From the NCBI GenBank assembly GCA_049966155.1, contig JBMFVE010000006.1:46812-110811 (forward strand): a stretch of 64,000 nt of DNA, given 5' to 3'. The stretch is from JBMFVE01 sp049966155 (GTDB lineage: Bacteria; Bacteroidota; Ignavibacteria; Kryptoniales; JAKASW01). Positions 17,473 through 27,569 of this stretch are shown piece by piece. Position 1 is the first letter of the stretch, and each line of letters opens with the position of its first letter. Under the pieces are notes generated by a model. The model saw nothing but the letters and a program-made list of their open reading frames with translations. It did not search any database and was not told the origin of the DNA. The translations under genes were made by a program, and so were the position numbers.

Positions 17473-19992
17473 TCATTTTACAAGCACCATTTTCCTGACG
17501 CTCCTAAAGGTGCCCGCATCAAGCTGGTAGAAGTAAACACCGCTTGTCAACTTAGACCCATCAAATGTAACAACATGCTCACCGGCACTTTGTACTGTGT
17601 TGACAAGCGTCGCAACCCTGCGCCCAAGAATATCATATATCGTGAGTGTAACCATTCCCCCTCTGGCGAGAGAGTACTTTATTTGAGTTGCAGGATTGAA
17701 GGGGTTAGGATAATTTTGGCTGAGCTCATAAACTTCTGGCCTCTGGTTAGACTCCCTTACAGGTGTTGCCCACTGATCTCCAATCCATGTGTATGACCAT
17801 ACAGAGACATTCTGCCATGAATTCCCTTGAGCAACTGGAGAATAATCAAGCTGCCCGTCACGTTGCTTTGCACCGGGACTGACATTATTTATCTCAAAAT
17901 CAATTGGAATTCGCATTCCCAGCTTTGGAACAAATAAGCTATCGTGACGAGTCATTCCCATATCACTTTTATAAGCTAAATCAGACCACGGTATCCGTGC
18001 TTCGACATTGTACCCGGCAAGTGGATCAGGAAAACGTGCTGGGTTCCATGCATAATTAGGTCCATACACCTCCAATGAATCGACATTATCGTTGTCAATC
18101 CTGACGTGACCTTGAGAAAAACGGATGTGGTAGTCTGGCTGAGCGCCATTTTGTAGGCCACTATGAGGCATACCATGCCAATCGTATAACCCAATGAACA
18201 AATCCGGACAGCTGTTCAAGTATGATTGCCCAAGTTTGTCAAGGTTAGGGTCATAATAGACATTGTTTGTATTTACATGAAATGCCACATAAAGATAATT
18301 CTGATCCATCGCCACATATGCATCTGCTGAACACATTGTATCGCTTTTTATGTTTGTATTTTGAACTACCGTTCCGCTCCCATCACTTGGATACATCCTG
18401 AATGGCTTAATGCCCGCCCACTCAGACAAATCCCCATCCGCGACAAAGTTTGACGGCGAACCCCAATGAATCGTAGTCACCCCTTTGGCCTTGTTAGTCA
18501 CCGCCGATGAAACACCCGGTGTACCGAGAATTCCTGAGCTGCTCCTGCATACAACAGCATAATAATATGTCACGTTCTGGTCGCTACCAGGTGCTCTCAG
18601 GATATGGGTAGCAGTCATTACACCGTGAGGAATACCGGTGGCTACAACTTCGATACCTTTTGAATTGAGATCACTAATAGGATTGAATGAGTAGTACACA
18701 TTATAAGTTTCCCCTGACTGACCGGGCACATCATTCCAAATAATTGTGTTTGAGTAATTGTTATTAGCAATGGCCATAACCGCTGACGGAGCAACCGGAG
18801 GGATAAAATTGAACTTTGGAGTACCTGTCCACACGTTTGAAATATATGCAACATGCCCAGCTATCCCCGACGTATCTCCATTGGTCATAAACTGAAAAAC
18901 CGATACCTTACTCGAGTCAAAGGGTTTTGTAGTATCGCCATCATGTTCTGTAATGAAGTTCCTCAATGGAAAAACGTATTGATGCCATCCTGTGTCATTT
19001 GCTGCGGTAAAATGATATCCCTTATGAACACTTCCATCTTCAAACTGAACCCTTAAAATCACTCCAGGTTTGTCTGTCTTCATCATAAACTTCAGGCTAT
19101 CAACTGGCCAGGCTCCAGACAAGTTTGCAGGTGGACTTATACTGAACCCGATCCCATTCCAACCACTCCCCCATTGATCGCCAAACGTCCATTTTATTGC
19201 GTTAGAATTTGGAACGGGCCCTGCTCCTTGCACTACCTCATAAAGGGCATTTCCCCACTGCCATGGGGTCAAATAATTTGGAGTAGCGATTCCGTTAAAT
19301 ATGACAAAAGGCACAGGCCGATTGCCTGTTCTTTCAAAATCATCAAGCATCACCTCCACAGAATCACGCAAATTTGACGTAGAGACAAAGGCTATGTTCC
19401 ACCCCACAATCTTATCTAAATCGAGCTGCTTGTTATTTGTAGGCATCCCCCAGCTTGGTGGGGCAAGGATTACACCCGTGGTGTCAGGTAGGTCATTTCC
19501 CGTCTGATTCCTTGCTACCAGAGGTACCTTGACCTGTACCCAGCCACCAGGCTGAGCAAGTACATTATCATTCTCATACAACCATTCCTCCACTTGATCA
19601 CCCGGGGCATCCTGATCGGCTACATGAATTCTCAATACCATATTCCCAGCATGAACCGGCGCATTCAACACTTTAATCCACAACCTTAAGGTGTCGCTTG
19701 AACTCCAATCCATTGGGGCAGAATTAGAAGGGAGCCGGTATACTAACATTGAGTAGCTACCCCATGAATGAATGGAATCAATTAATACGTGCGCATCAAT
19801 TGAAGCCAATCCCTGCATCTTGTCCGAGGAATTTTCAGTCCAATGAAAATAGCTCCCATGACCCTCAGTCAACACTTGTACAAGGGAATCCGCCGATAGA
19901 TTGTCAAAGCTTTCCAGAATTGTTCCCTGTGCGTACGTCAACGTTGACCACAAGAGAAAGGCGATTACACTCAGTAAACCGTTCTTTCTCAT
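17473..19992 (-). CDS. Secreted multidomain carbohydrate-binding protein (CBM9-type) with T9SS tail
   Basis: About 839 residues. ATG 19992 is chosen because AAAGGAG lies in front of it and it opens a clean signal peptide (MRKNGLLSVIAFLLWSTLTY). Two galactose-binding-like beta-sandwiches follow (ESFDNLSADSLVQVL at about 28-195; APPSWG through about 380), then a fibronectin-like segment near 410-490. A CBM9-like domain lies at about 505-755 (ADGDLSEWAGI, YLYVAFHVNTN, YNVEARIPWSDL), and the T9SS tail closes it (YELSQNYPNPFNPATQI ... KMVLVK). No catalytic domain is recognised. It is encoded 72 bases downstream of the sugar symporter, so a role in capturing glucan or glucan-derived sugar at the surface is inferred. 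Confidence 0.75.
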   Translation of the reverse strand: MRKNGLLSVIAFLLWSTLTYAQGTILESFDNLSADSLVQVLTEGHGSYFHWTENSSDKMQGLASIDAHVLIDSIHSWGSYSMLVYRLPSNSAPMDWSSSDTLRLWIKVLNAPVHAGNMVLRIHVADQDAPGDQVEEWLYENDNVLAQPGGWVQVKVPLVARNQTGNDLPDTTGVILAPPSWGMPTNNKQLDLDKIVGWNIAFVSTSNLRDSVEVMLDDFERTGNRPVPFVIFNGIATPNYLTPWQWGNALYEVVQGAGPVPNSNAIKWTFGDQWGSGWNGIGFSISPPANLSGAWPVDSLKFMMKTDKPGVILRVQFEDGSVHKGYHFTAANDTGWHQYVFPLRNFITEHDGDTTKPFDSSKVSVFQFMTNGDTSGIAGHVAYISNVWTGTPKFNFIPPVAPSAVMAIANNNYSNTIIWNDVPGQSGETYNVYYSFNPISDLNSKGIEVVATGIPHGVMTATHILRAPGSDQNVTYYYAVVCRSSSGILGTPGVSSAVTNKAKGVTTIHWGSPSNFVADGDLSEWAGIKPFRMYPSDGSGTVVQNTNIKSDTMCSADAYVAMDQNYLYVAFHVNTNNVYYDPNLDKLGQSYLNSCPDLFIGLYDWHGMPHSGLQNGAQPDYHIRFSQGHVRIDNDNVDSLEVYGPNYAWNPARFPDPLAGYNVEARIPWSDLAYKSDMGMTRHDSLFVPKLGMRIPIDFEINNVSPGAKQRDGQLDYSPVAQGNSWQNVSVWSYTWIGDQWATPVRESNQRPEVYELSQNYPNPFNPATQIKYSLARGGMVTLTIYDILGRRVATLVNTVQSAGEHVVTFDGSKLTSGVYFYQLDAGTFRSVRKMVLVK

Positions 19993-20064
19993 ACCTTCTT
20001 CTCCTTTTATTTTAGTTTGAAAAATTGCGACCTGTACATTCAATTATACAAGTCACATTATTGG

Positions 20065-21678
20065 TTAGAAAAAAACTTTCCATAGCCCAACCACAATCAG
20101 GAAAATAAAAAAAGAAAACAAAATGCTCATTCTATATTTACCCATTGAGCTCCTTAATAGAGAAAATACCTGTACAAGACGTGGTGTTTTCCAACTAGTT
20201 CTAAGCTGAAGACAGCTTTTTCGGTCCAAAACATAGCTTAGACTAACAAAGATAAAGATACTGAACAAGAAGAGAGCTACAGAGAGATGAAGAAAATTCA
20301 TAGTCAATACAAACCTGGGGACTATCCCGACATTCTCGATAGGAGCAAATAATTTCATCACAAGCATAAACAGGCCAGTTGCTTCTCCGATGATAAGCGT
20401 CCATAGAGCCGCTTTTTCGCTCCCCTTTTTTAATACAAAGGCAAATAAGAAAATTGCGGCAATAGGGGGACTTACATAGCCCTGCAACGCCTGTAGGAAT
20501 AAATAAAGCTGATTACTTACCAGCTTCACTAACGAGACACTCATAATTGCGACCATAACCATAATTAGCGTTGCCAATCGTCCAACGAGTACCAGTTCAT
20601 GGTCTGTTGCCTGACGGTGCCTCGGTAAATAAATATCATTTGCCACAAGGAGTGCAGAAGTGTTGAATATCCCGGCAAGTGATGACATTATTGCTGCAAG
20701 TACACCAGCAAGAATTAATCCCCTTACACCCGCCGGAAAAGCAATTCCCTCAACTAACATTGGATATGTTTGGTCACCACCTGACCCATGAAACACTGCT
20801 GCAGCAATCAGGCCGGGTAAGACTAAAATAAAAACAGGAAGAACTTTTAAACTTGCTGCAAAAAGTGAGCCGGTTCTCGCAGTTTTTTGGTCCTTTGCCG
20901 AAAGGATTTTCTGTATAAAGTATTGATCGGTAATCCAGTACCAAAACGCTATAATGGGTGCACCAAACAAAATTCCAGTCCATGGATAATCCCGATCAGT
21001 AACCGGTTTAAACATATGAAAAAAATCTGTTGGAAGTTCATGTTGGAGGCGTGCAAACCCGCCTACCTCTTTTAATCCAAACACTGTCAGGAGCAGTCCA
21101 CTTAATATCAGAACTACTCCCTGGAAAATACCTGTCTTTATAACCGCAGTTGCCCCACCAAACGTCGAATACAACCCGGTTAGCAAAACTATGATTATTG
21201 CAGAGGTATATATATTCACTCCAAATAATCGATTGAAAAGCAGCCCCCCGGCAAAAAAAGTGATGATCATTTTTGTGAATATGTACAAAACAATGGAAAG
21301 GACGGCAACGGGCCCTCTTACCAAACTTCCAAATCTTTTCTCTAAAAACTCTGGAGTGGTTAGAACAGAAGATTTTATGTAAATCGGAGCAGCAACCCAA
21401 CCAAGAAATATGAGTACAAAAATGGCCATTAACTCAAATTGTCCTACAGCCATACCCCTGCTTGCCCCGGCTCCAGCAAGTCCAATAAAGTGCTCGCTTG
21501 AAATATTTGTTGCAAAAATAGACATCCCGACTGCAAACCACCCAAGATCCTTTCCTGCAAAAAAATACTTATCAAACGTCTGCTCTTTTTTCCCGGCAAA
21601 GTGCAATCCAATAATCATAGTAACAGCCAGATAAGCCAAAACCATCGTTTCATCCGTTAACGTGAAACCACTTGCCAT
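20065..21678 (-). CDS. Sodium/solute symporter (SSS/SGLT family), probably sugar
   Basis: An inner-membrane transporter of 537 residues with about 13-14 hydrophobic segments, normal for SGLT-type carriers. Recognisable elements are the N-terminal FAGKDLGWFAVGMSIFATNI and SSEHFIGLAGAGASRG, the conserved FWYWITDQYFIQKILSAKD, and AGVLAAIMSSLAGIFNTSAL, which resembles the sodium-site region. In this gene neighbourhood it most likely imports the glucose or small glucosides made by the GH2/GH3/GH5/GH16 enzymes; the substrate is inferred. The upstream region has no obvious ribosome site but contains nested inverted repeats (21760-21827) that may be operators. Confidence 0.88.
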   Translation of the reverse strand: MASGFTLTDETMVLAYLAVTMIIGLHFAGKKEQTFDKYFFAGKDLGWFAVGMSIFATNISSEHFIGLAGAGASRGMAVGQFELMAIFVLIFLGWVAAPIYIKSSVLTTPEFLEKRFGSLVRGPVAVLSIVLYIFTKMIITFFAGGLLFNRLFGVNIYTSAIIIVLLTGLYSTFGGATAVIKTGIFQGVVLILSGLLLTVFGLKEVGGFARLQHELPTDFFHMFKPVTDRDYPWTGILFGAPIIAFWYWITDQYFIQKILSAKDQKTARTGSLFAASLKVLPVFILVLPGLIAAAVFHGSGGDQTYPMLVEGIAFPAGVRGLILAGVLAAIMSSLAGIFNTSALLVANDIYLPRHRQATDHELVLVGRLATLIMVMVAIMSVSLVKLVSNQLYLFLQALQGYVSPPIAAIFLFAFVLKKGSEKAALWTLIIGEATGLFMLVMKLFAPIENVGIVPRFVLTMNFLHLSVALFLFSIFIFVSLSYVLDRKSCLQLRTSWKTPRLVQVFSLLRSSMGKYRMSILFSFFIFLIVVGLWKVFF

Positions 21679-21784
21679 AATTATTCATGATGAAGAGTAC
21701 ATATTTCGTGCCGTAAAGGCGGGCAATTTGGATCGGCGTTGGATACTGATTTACAAAATAACCAGTTGATCAAAGTCAACCCGG

Positions 21785-21827
21785 TTATCATTATGATAAG
21801 AAAATCTTATTATTGAAATAATGATAA
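21785..21827. repeat. Nested inverted repeats in the symporter promoter region
   Basis: Outer arms TTATCATTAT (21785-21794) and ATAATGATAA (21818-21827) are perfect over ten bases. An inner dyad ATAAGA / TCTTAT sits at 21796-21810. Immediately left, AACC..GTTGA (21760-21769) and TCAAC..GGTT (21776-21786) form another imperfect dyad. All lie in the 223-base gap between the GH2 gene and the symporter. The AT-only stems are weak as terminators, so binding sites for a dimeric regulator are more plausible. Confidence 0.45.
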
Positions 21828-21901
21828 TTGTTTCTTACAGACCGTTTATGATCAGCCCATCGGCTAATTTCCTCGAGGATGGGATAGGGTTTGTAACCAT
21901 A

Positions 21902-24238
21902 TTATTTTATGTACAGGATTTTTTGTACACTCAAAAAACTGCCTGAAGTAACAATGCATAAATACACTCCCGATGAGTATCCTTGCAAATCAATCCTGAC
22001 CTGATGGCTTCCTCGCTCAAATACCACATTTTGAACTGGAGACATCACCCTTCTACCAAGTATATCGTAAATCTCAACCGTAACCTCGTTCCGTTGCGGC
22101 ATGTAAAACTCCAATGTTGCGGCTGGATTGAAGGGATTTGGATATACTCTCATCACATCAATCTTATTAGCATCAAATTCGGTAGTGGTCCGATTCTTCA
22201 GGTTGATACCTGTTACACCCCCAATTTCATTATACGGCTTGTATGAAGGAATCATGTATATGCCGACACGCTTCATGGTTTTCCTATCCATCGAATAAAC
22301 GCCCATACTCTCATAACCAGCTGGGTGTCCAGCCGAGTACCAATCAAAAGCACACCACCATGTGACCCCAGCTAAGAAACCAGATTGCCGATTCTTTGTC
22401 CCATCTGGATTCACCGCACCAAATTGAGCAAACGCCTTTGCAAATGTCAAATAAAACACTGATGCTTGTTGGTTTTCTGTAGAATTATTTTCAGTGGACC
22501 AAAACCCAAACTCAGTGTCAATAATTGGTTTGTTCGGATAATGCGAGTGGGCGCTATCAAGAAAGGCTGTTGTCCCACTCGAGTAGTCCCCTGATGCCCC
22601 GTAAAATATACCGAAATACATAGTCCATCCGGCAACATCGGTAAATTGCTGGGAAGGATCGTATGATCCTGGTCTATCTGCAGCGGCTGATTGCGTTAGA
22701 AGCCTGAAATCATTGTAATTTGACTTTATATCATCGTTTATGGTTTTGATATATATCGCTCTGTTGGACTGATCAAGGCATTCATTGCAGGTGCTCCAGA
22801 ACAGTATTGAAGGTCTGTTGTAGTCGCGAAATACCATTTCACGAAACATTTGCTGGTGTACGTGCCTTTGGTTATTTTGAATTATAAACGCGCTTGGGTC
22901 ATCAAACTGCCATACTGGAATTTCTTCCATAATGGCAAGCCCCATCCTGTCGGCTAATAAATATGTAAATGGTGAGTTCGGGTAATGAGCTGTCCTTATA
23001 TAATCGGCGTTCAATGCCTTAATTTTCAAAAAGTCAGAGTACGTAACACTATCTGGAATGCTCCTCCCATATACAGGATGGTCTTCATGCCTTGCGACTC
23101 CCGTTAAAAAAATGGTTTTCCCATTTAAAAGAACATAACAGCTGTCTACCCTCACAGTTCGTATCCCGAACTGGGTGTAGTATTGATCGACGATGTACCC
23201 ATTAACATCCCGAAGTGTAATCTTCATTACATATAAATTTGGGTTTTGCGGTGTCCACAGCTTAGGATTGTTTACCAAAATGGACGGCTTCCAAACTTGC
23301 ACCGAATCGCTACCAACCACTAACAAATTATCAACATCTCCCACCACTGAAGCTTCAGAACCCACCAAGGCTGACGCTTTCTCTGATAAAATGTTTGTCG
23401 AATCTATTGAAGCAGTGAATATGTCAATATGAGCATTAACTGCCTGCGAGTTATGCCCTTCGTTGAAAACAATAATTGTCGTTTGGATGTCACCCACTGT
23501 GTCAAGCGGTACTATGTCTGCCCTCACCACTGAAACAATGTCAGATGCTTCCAGATACACGTCGTGGATAATCCCTGTGTAGTTAAACCAATCACATACC
23601 GTGTACGGAACAATATCCTTCCTTGATCCCCACGGTGGATTGTCTACCCTTACTGCGATCGTGTTTAGCCCCCCGTAATTGAGGTATTTTGTCACATCGA
23701 AAGAAAATGAAGTGTATCCTCCCTCATGATACCCGACGTAATTCCCGTTTATCCACACATCAGCAATGTAATTGACAGCATAAAATACTAATTTTACAAA
23801 TTTTCCTCTGAAGCTGTCAGGCACGCTGAACTGGCGTCGATACCATACCCCATTTTCATAATATTCGGGCACCTTAGGAAAAGGATACATTACGTTTTCA
23901 ACAGAAGGAATCATCTTCGATTCCCATGAACTATCATCATAGTTTGTCAAAAACCTACCATTTGATTCCTGCAAAAGGTTTGAGTAGCCCGCAGAATCCC
24001 TGGCAGACAGCGATATGTTGTGATCGGCGTTAAATCGTAGTTTTTTCCATACCCCTCTTAAATCAATTATAGGTCGGTCTTGCTTTTCAAACGTCGGAAC
24101 CGGCATACCATTTTGGTATGGCACAAGAGCTCCATTTACTTGGTGTAAAGATAATGTGACAGGCAATGAAGCAATCTGCGCGTATGATAGCGAGCTCAGC
24201 AACGACAAAAAAAGAAACAAATGAATATGTTTTATCAT
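21902..24238 (-). CDS. Secreted GH2 family beta-glycosidase with T9SS tail
   Basis: About 778 residues. The longer TTG-initiated reading at 24322 is rejected in favour of ATG 24238, which has GAGG nine bases upstream and starts a signal peptide (MIKHIHLFLFLSLLSS). Domains: GH2 sugar-binding jelly roll at about 60-215 (WYRRQFSVPDSFRGK, ADVWINGNYVGYHEGGY), Ig-like at about 220-345, TIM barrel at about 345-655, T9SS tail at about 700-778. The acid/base is Glu486 in WSTCNECLDQ and the nucleophile Glu576 in IIDTEFGFWS; GVARHEDHPVYGR is the usual entry to the barrel. Beta-galactosidase, glucuronidase or another specificity cannot be told apart. It follows the GH5 gene by 73 bases in the same run. 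Confidence 0.9.
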   Translation of the reverse strand: MIKHIHLFLFLSLLSSLSYAQIASLPVTLSLHQVNGALVPYQNGMPVPTFEKQDRPIIDLRGVWKKLRFNADHNISLSARDSAGYSNLLQESNGRFLTNYDDSSWESKMIPSVENVMYPFPKVPEYYENGVWYRRQFSVPDSFRGKFVKLVFYAVNYIADVWINGNYVGYHEGGYTSFSFDVTKYLNYGGLNTIAVRVDNPPWGSRKDIVPYTVCDWFNYTGIIHDVYLEASDIVSVVRADIVPLDTVGDIQTTIIVFNEGHNSQAVNAHIDIFTASIDSTNILSEKASALVGSEASVVGDVDNLLVVGSDSVQVWKPSILVNNPKLWTPQNPNLYVMKITLRDVNGYIVDQYYTQFGIRTVRVDSCYVLLNGKTIFLTGVARHEDHPVYGRSIPDSVTYSDFLKIKALNADYIRTAHYPNSPFTYLLADRMGLAIMEEIPVWQFDDPSAFIIQNNQRHVHQQMFREMVFRDYNRPSILFWSTCNECLDQSNRAIYIKTINDDIKSNYNDFRLLTQSAAADRPGSYDPSQQFTDVAGWTMYFGIFYGASGDYSSGTTAFLDSAHSHYPNKPIIDTEFGFWSTENNSTENQQASVFYLTFAKAFAQFGAVNPDGTKNRQSGFLAGVTWWCAFDWYSAGHPAGYESMGVYSMDRKTMKRVGIYMIPSYKPYNEIGGVTGINLKNRTTTEFDANKIDVMRVYPNPFNPAATLEFYMPQRNEVTVEIYDILGRRVMSPVQNVVFERGSHQVRIDLQGYSSGVYLCIVTSGSFLSVQKILYIK

Positions 24239-24311
24239 ATTAAAAAGCCTCATTTTTCTGAGAAAAATTTCCATTAAATTAAACTGATATGCTCTTAATA
24301 AAAGCCTGATA

Positions 24312-26321
24312 TCACTTTTCAATAATAATCTTCCTTACACTGACTTGCCCATTTATCGTTATCTGACAAAAATAGACACCGCTCGGATAACCACTCATAT
24401 CAGAAATAACGGTATATTCCCCCGGACCCTCCTCTCCATTAAAAGCTGTACGCAATTCCTGACCTAAAGCATCAAAAAACCTGATTTGAACATAGCTCGC
24501 TGAAGAGATACTGTACTTAACTGCACTGAGTGATCTCGCGGGATTGGGAAAGATATCATCAACCTTATTTCTTAAGCTCCTGAAATCCGTTTGAGATATT
24601 TTTGTGATAGCTGGGCTAAACTTAAGGTAGTTCAAATTGTACCCACCTGTTACAAAGAAAAGCCGAAGTGCGTGAGCACCACCGGGTAAATATATTCCAT
24701 TGACAGTAACAGTTGCCCACCTCTGCCAACCGCCAGTTTGCGGCAAGCTAATTACTTTCCCAATAATATAGTCATCAAGTTGCATGACCAATTCGCCACT
24801 TCCCCCAGCAGATGAGTACCTGATATCTAGGGAGAAAGTATCCGTTTTGGCAACACTAACCGTGTACTTTAGCCACTCACCGCCACTTATCCACCCCACA
24901 TCGTATCCGTTGCTCGGGAGATCTTGACAGGGTTCTATATCAACGCCATCATTTCGATAAGACCACCCGTTATTCCAGACTGAACCTCCAATATCCTGGT
25001 AAATCGAATCTAAATACGCGTACCTGTACTCTCCCATGTCATAATTATCTGCATATATGATTCCCGGAACGATATTGTCCGCAAAAGGAAGAGTGACGTC
25101 CGTGTAAGGCTGCCTCATCATCGCATCTATTACCTCCTTTTGAAAAGTGCAGTATCGGATATTGGAGTTGTAAGCCATTTTCATTAAAGCGTTATAAGCT
25201 ACACTTGAGGATGGCATGGAAGTCCTTCCATTCCAATAGTCTAACAGCTGTTGGTACTCAGATATCATTGGAACATTTAACGGACTATTAATCGCGTCAA
25301 ATTTCTTCAATGTCCACCAGGACCAACCGATGTCATACTCATCCATTAGTTTAATGCAATCAACATACCACTGGTTAGAATTTTCACCCGATTCACCCAA
25401 CCAAAGAGGGACATTGTAATTGCTTCGCAAATTGAGATACCTTTGTATCGATCTTTGATTATTTGAGTCCCAATATTTATGAAAGCTATAGACCATTTTT
25501 GAGTCCCAAGGGGGCGTCAATCCTGTGAAATCTGTTGCATATTGATTTCCTTCTATAAAGACAATGTGGTTCGTGTCAATTGACCGTATAGCTTGAGTTA
25601 TTCTAACATAAAGATCACGAAGGGGTTGGTTACTACCTCCCGGGAAATCCCATCGCGGTTCATTGAGAAGGTCGTAGCCAGCAATAGTCGTTTCATTTGA
25701 ATAGCGACCTGCAATCCTTTTCCAGATATCAACTGTGCGGGATTGCTTTGAAGTATCCTGCCAGAGTGAAGGGACTGAAGGATTGTAGTCTGATATAGTC
25801 TGATCACTTTGCCCACCAGGCGCACAGTGCATATCAAGGATAACATACATACCCCATCTCCTGCACCAGGCTACAATACTGTCAAGAATTGAAAAGCCAG
25901 TTTGGAGATAAACTTCAGGTGAATCCGGAGGTGTCAATATACCATAGTGAAAAGGCACTCGAACGAGATTAAAACCCCAGGAATGAAGAGCCTTTATGTC
26001 ATCTTCTGTTACAAAATTATGTAGAAAAATATTCCAAACACTATCAGTATTCCCTTTCCCGATAAGTTGGTTGATTTTCTCTCTAATTTCACTGGGTGAA
26101 TTGGCAAAGCTCGACATACCAAACATATAGCCCTCGGGTTCAAGCCATCCACCCAAACCCATGCCCTTGAAATGCAATTCTGACCCTGTGCTATCAATAA
26201 TTTTTTGGCCCTGGACAGTGACGAAACCCTCGGCATGCAGAGAGTTAGCCAAAATAATAAATTTAATGATGAAAATTGTTATAAAACATTCTTTTCGAAA
26301 TATCCCCATTACTCTGTACAT
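24312..26321 (-). CDS. Secreted GH5 endo-beta-glucanase with CBM6 and T9SS tail
   Basis: A 669-residue exported hydrolase. The signal peptide ends near NSLHAEG. The GH5 barrel at about 35-390 has the acid/base Glu221 in YDLLNEPRWDF and the nucleophile Glu310 in WLGESGENS; NLVRVPFHYG and YVILDMHCAPGG are standard family motifs. A CBM6-type beta-sandwich at about 425-575 (NDGVDIEPCQD, YDVGWISGGEWLKYTVSV) probably binds glucan. The T9SS tail is somewhat diverged (IFPNPARSLSAVKYSI ... KIIIEK). The ATG overlaps the end of the WG-repeat gene by 13 bases and has AAAGGGGG ahead of it, so translational coupling is likely. Substrate, beta-1,4 or mixed-linkage glucan, is inferred. Confidence 0.92.
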   Translation of the reverse strand: MYRVMGIFRKECFITIFIIKFIILANSLHAEGFVTVQGQKIIDSTGSELHFKGMGLGGWLEPEGYMFGMSSFANSPSEIREKINQLIGKGNTDSVWNIFLHNFVTEDDIKALHSWGFNLVRVPFHYGILTPPDSPEVYLQTGFSILDSIVAWCRRWGMYVILDMHCAPGGQSDQTISDYNPSVPSLWQDTSKQSRTVDIWKRIAGRYSNETTIAGYDLLNEPRWDFPGGSNQPLRDLYVRITQAIRSIDTNHIVFIEGNQYATDFTGLTPPWDSKMVYSFHKYWDSNNQRSIQRYLNLRSNYNVPLWLGESGENSNQWYVDCIKLMDEYDIGWSWWTLKKFDAINSPLNVPMISEYQQLLDYWNGRTSMPSSSVAYNALMKMAYNSNIRYCTFQKEVIDAMMRQPYTDVTLPFADNIVPGIIYADNYDMGEYRYAYLDSIYQDIGGSVWNNGWSYRNDGVDIEPCQDLPSNGYDVGWISGGEWLKYTVSVAKTDTFSLDIRYSSAGGSGELVMQLDDYIIGKVISLPQTGGWQRWATVTVNGIYLPGGAHALRLFFVTGGYNLNYLKFSPAITKISQTDFRSLRNKVDDIFPNPARSLSAVKYSISSASYVQIRFFDALGQELRTAFNGEEGPGEYTVISDMSGYPSGVYFCQITINGQVSVRKIIIEK

Positions 26322-27526
26322 TTATCCCCCTTTTTCCCGCCTCGCCAATATTCATTTCCATTCATATCGATATATCCAAATAAACTGTCAGTCTTGACCA
26401 TGGCGATTCCATTATCAAAAGAAGTAGCTCCGTCGTAGCGAAAGTCTATTTGTATTTTGCCGCGCCTGTCAACGTAACCCCAGTAGCGCCCCTTTCTCAC
26501 GGCCGCCAGACCTTCACTGAAATCATATGCGCCATCATAAATCAAAGGAATAATGATACTTCCCTTAGCGTCAACAAAACCAAACTTCATACCCAACTTA
26601 ACCCGACCGAGGCCTTCGTTAAATTTATAGACTTCATCAAACTTCAGGGGTATTATTACCTTCCCATCCTTATTAATATATCCAGCTTTCCCTCGCTTCA
26701 AGACCCCAGCCAAACCGTTGTGAAAAGGAGTCACTTCGTCATAAGTTGGCTCGACAACAACATGACCCACTGTATTCAAGAATCCCCATTTGTGCCCGAT
26801 TTGAAAACCGCACAGGCCCTGTGAGAAAGTTTCAACGTTATAAAAAATTGCAGGGATTATCATTTCCCCTTTTGAGTTGATGAAACCCCAAAGGTCACTA
26901 ACTTCAACGGCTGTTAAACCATCTACAAATGTATCTTCCGAACGAAGAGGCAACTGCTTGTACTGGAAACCCGTTACTTTTTTCCCAAACCTGTCAATAA
27001 ATGCCGCCCTGGCATCCTTGAACACGCCGGCCAACCCATGGTTAAAGCTCAGGACGCGTGAGTATGCAATTGGGATAACTGTATCACCTGTCAAATTTAT
27101 AAAGCCCCATAGCTTTCCAACTCTCACAGCGGACAATCCTTCATGATAAGAATACACCTCGTCATATACAGGAGACACGATTAAATGACCTTTTATGTCG
27201 GCAAATCCCCATTTCCCGTTAAATTCAACTGCCGAGCGCCCCTCAATAACATCATAAACATTATCGTACACTGGGGACAAAGTTATAGTCCCATTTTCGT
27301 TAATCAGCCCAAACTTATGATTATACTGAACCCGTGCAAAGCCGTTGTAGAATCGATCTACAAGATCAAAACGAGCTGCTATTATTATTTTACCATGTCT
27401 GTTAGCAAATCCCCATTTACTTCCGTCTCTGTAAGGGATTAGATTGCTCCTGGACATTGAATATTGAAAGAAAAAGAGAAAGGAAAGTGCGACAAAATAT
27501 AATCTCTTAATAGCTTTACCTTTCAA
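26309..27526 (-). CDS. Exported WG-repeat protein
   Basis: A 405-residue protein made almost entirely of about eleven WG-type repeats of about 33 residues (KWGFANRHGKIII, KWGFADIKGHLIV, LWGFINLTGDTVI, KWGFLNTVGHVVV, KFGFVDAKGSIII, YWGYVDRRGKIQI, LFGYIDMNGNEYW) after a hydrophobic N-terminus. WG repeats form beta-rich solenoids or propellers of unknown biochemical role. The gene uses a TTG start at 27526 without a clear ribosome site; an in-frame ATG codes inside the signal region, so the exact start is open. It lies 43 bases after the GH16 gene and overlaps the GH5 gene, so it is an integral member of the glucan operon. A surface-binding or inhibitor function is speculation. Confidence 0.82.
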   Translation of the reverse strand: MKGKAIKRLYFVALSFLFFFQYSMSRSNLIPYRDGSKWGFANRHGKIIIAARFDLVDRFYNGFARVQYNHKFGLINENGTITLSPVYDNVYDVIEGRSAVEFNGKWGFADIKGHLIVSPVYDEVYSYHEGLSAVRVGKLWGFINLTGDTVIPIAYSRVLSFNHGLAGVFKDARAAFIDRFGKKVTGFQYKQLPLRSEDTFVDGLTAVEVSDLWGFINSKGEMIIPAIFYNVETFSQGLCGFQIGHKWGFLNTVGHVVVEPTYDEVTPFHNGLAGVLKRGKAGYINKDGKVIIPLKFDEVYKFNEGLGRVKLGMKFGFVDAKGSIIIPLIYDGAYDFSEGLAAVRKGRYWGYVDRRGKIQIDFRYDGATSFDNGIAMVKTDSLFGYIDMNGNEYWRGGKKGDKCTE

Positions 27527-27569
27527 TTTGTATTAAAGAGTAATTGCTTGCATAAAGTTTGCGCTGATG

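Noticed and set aside
24239..24322. N-terminal extension of the GH2 gene from a TTG at 24322
   Set aside because: It would place 28 residues before the signal peptide and lacks a ribosome site; ATG 24238 has GAGG.
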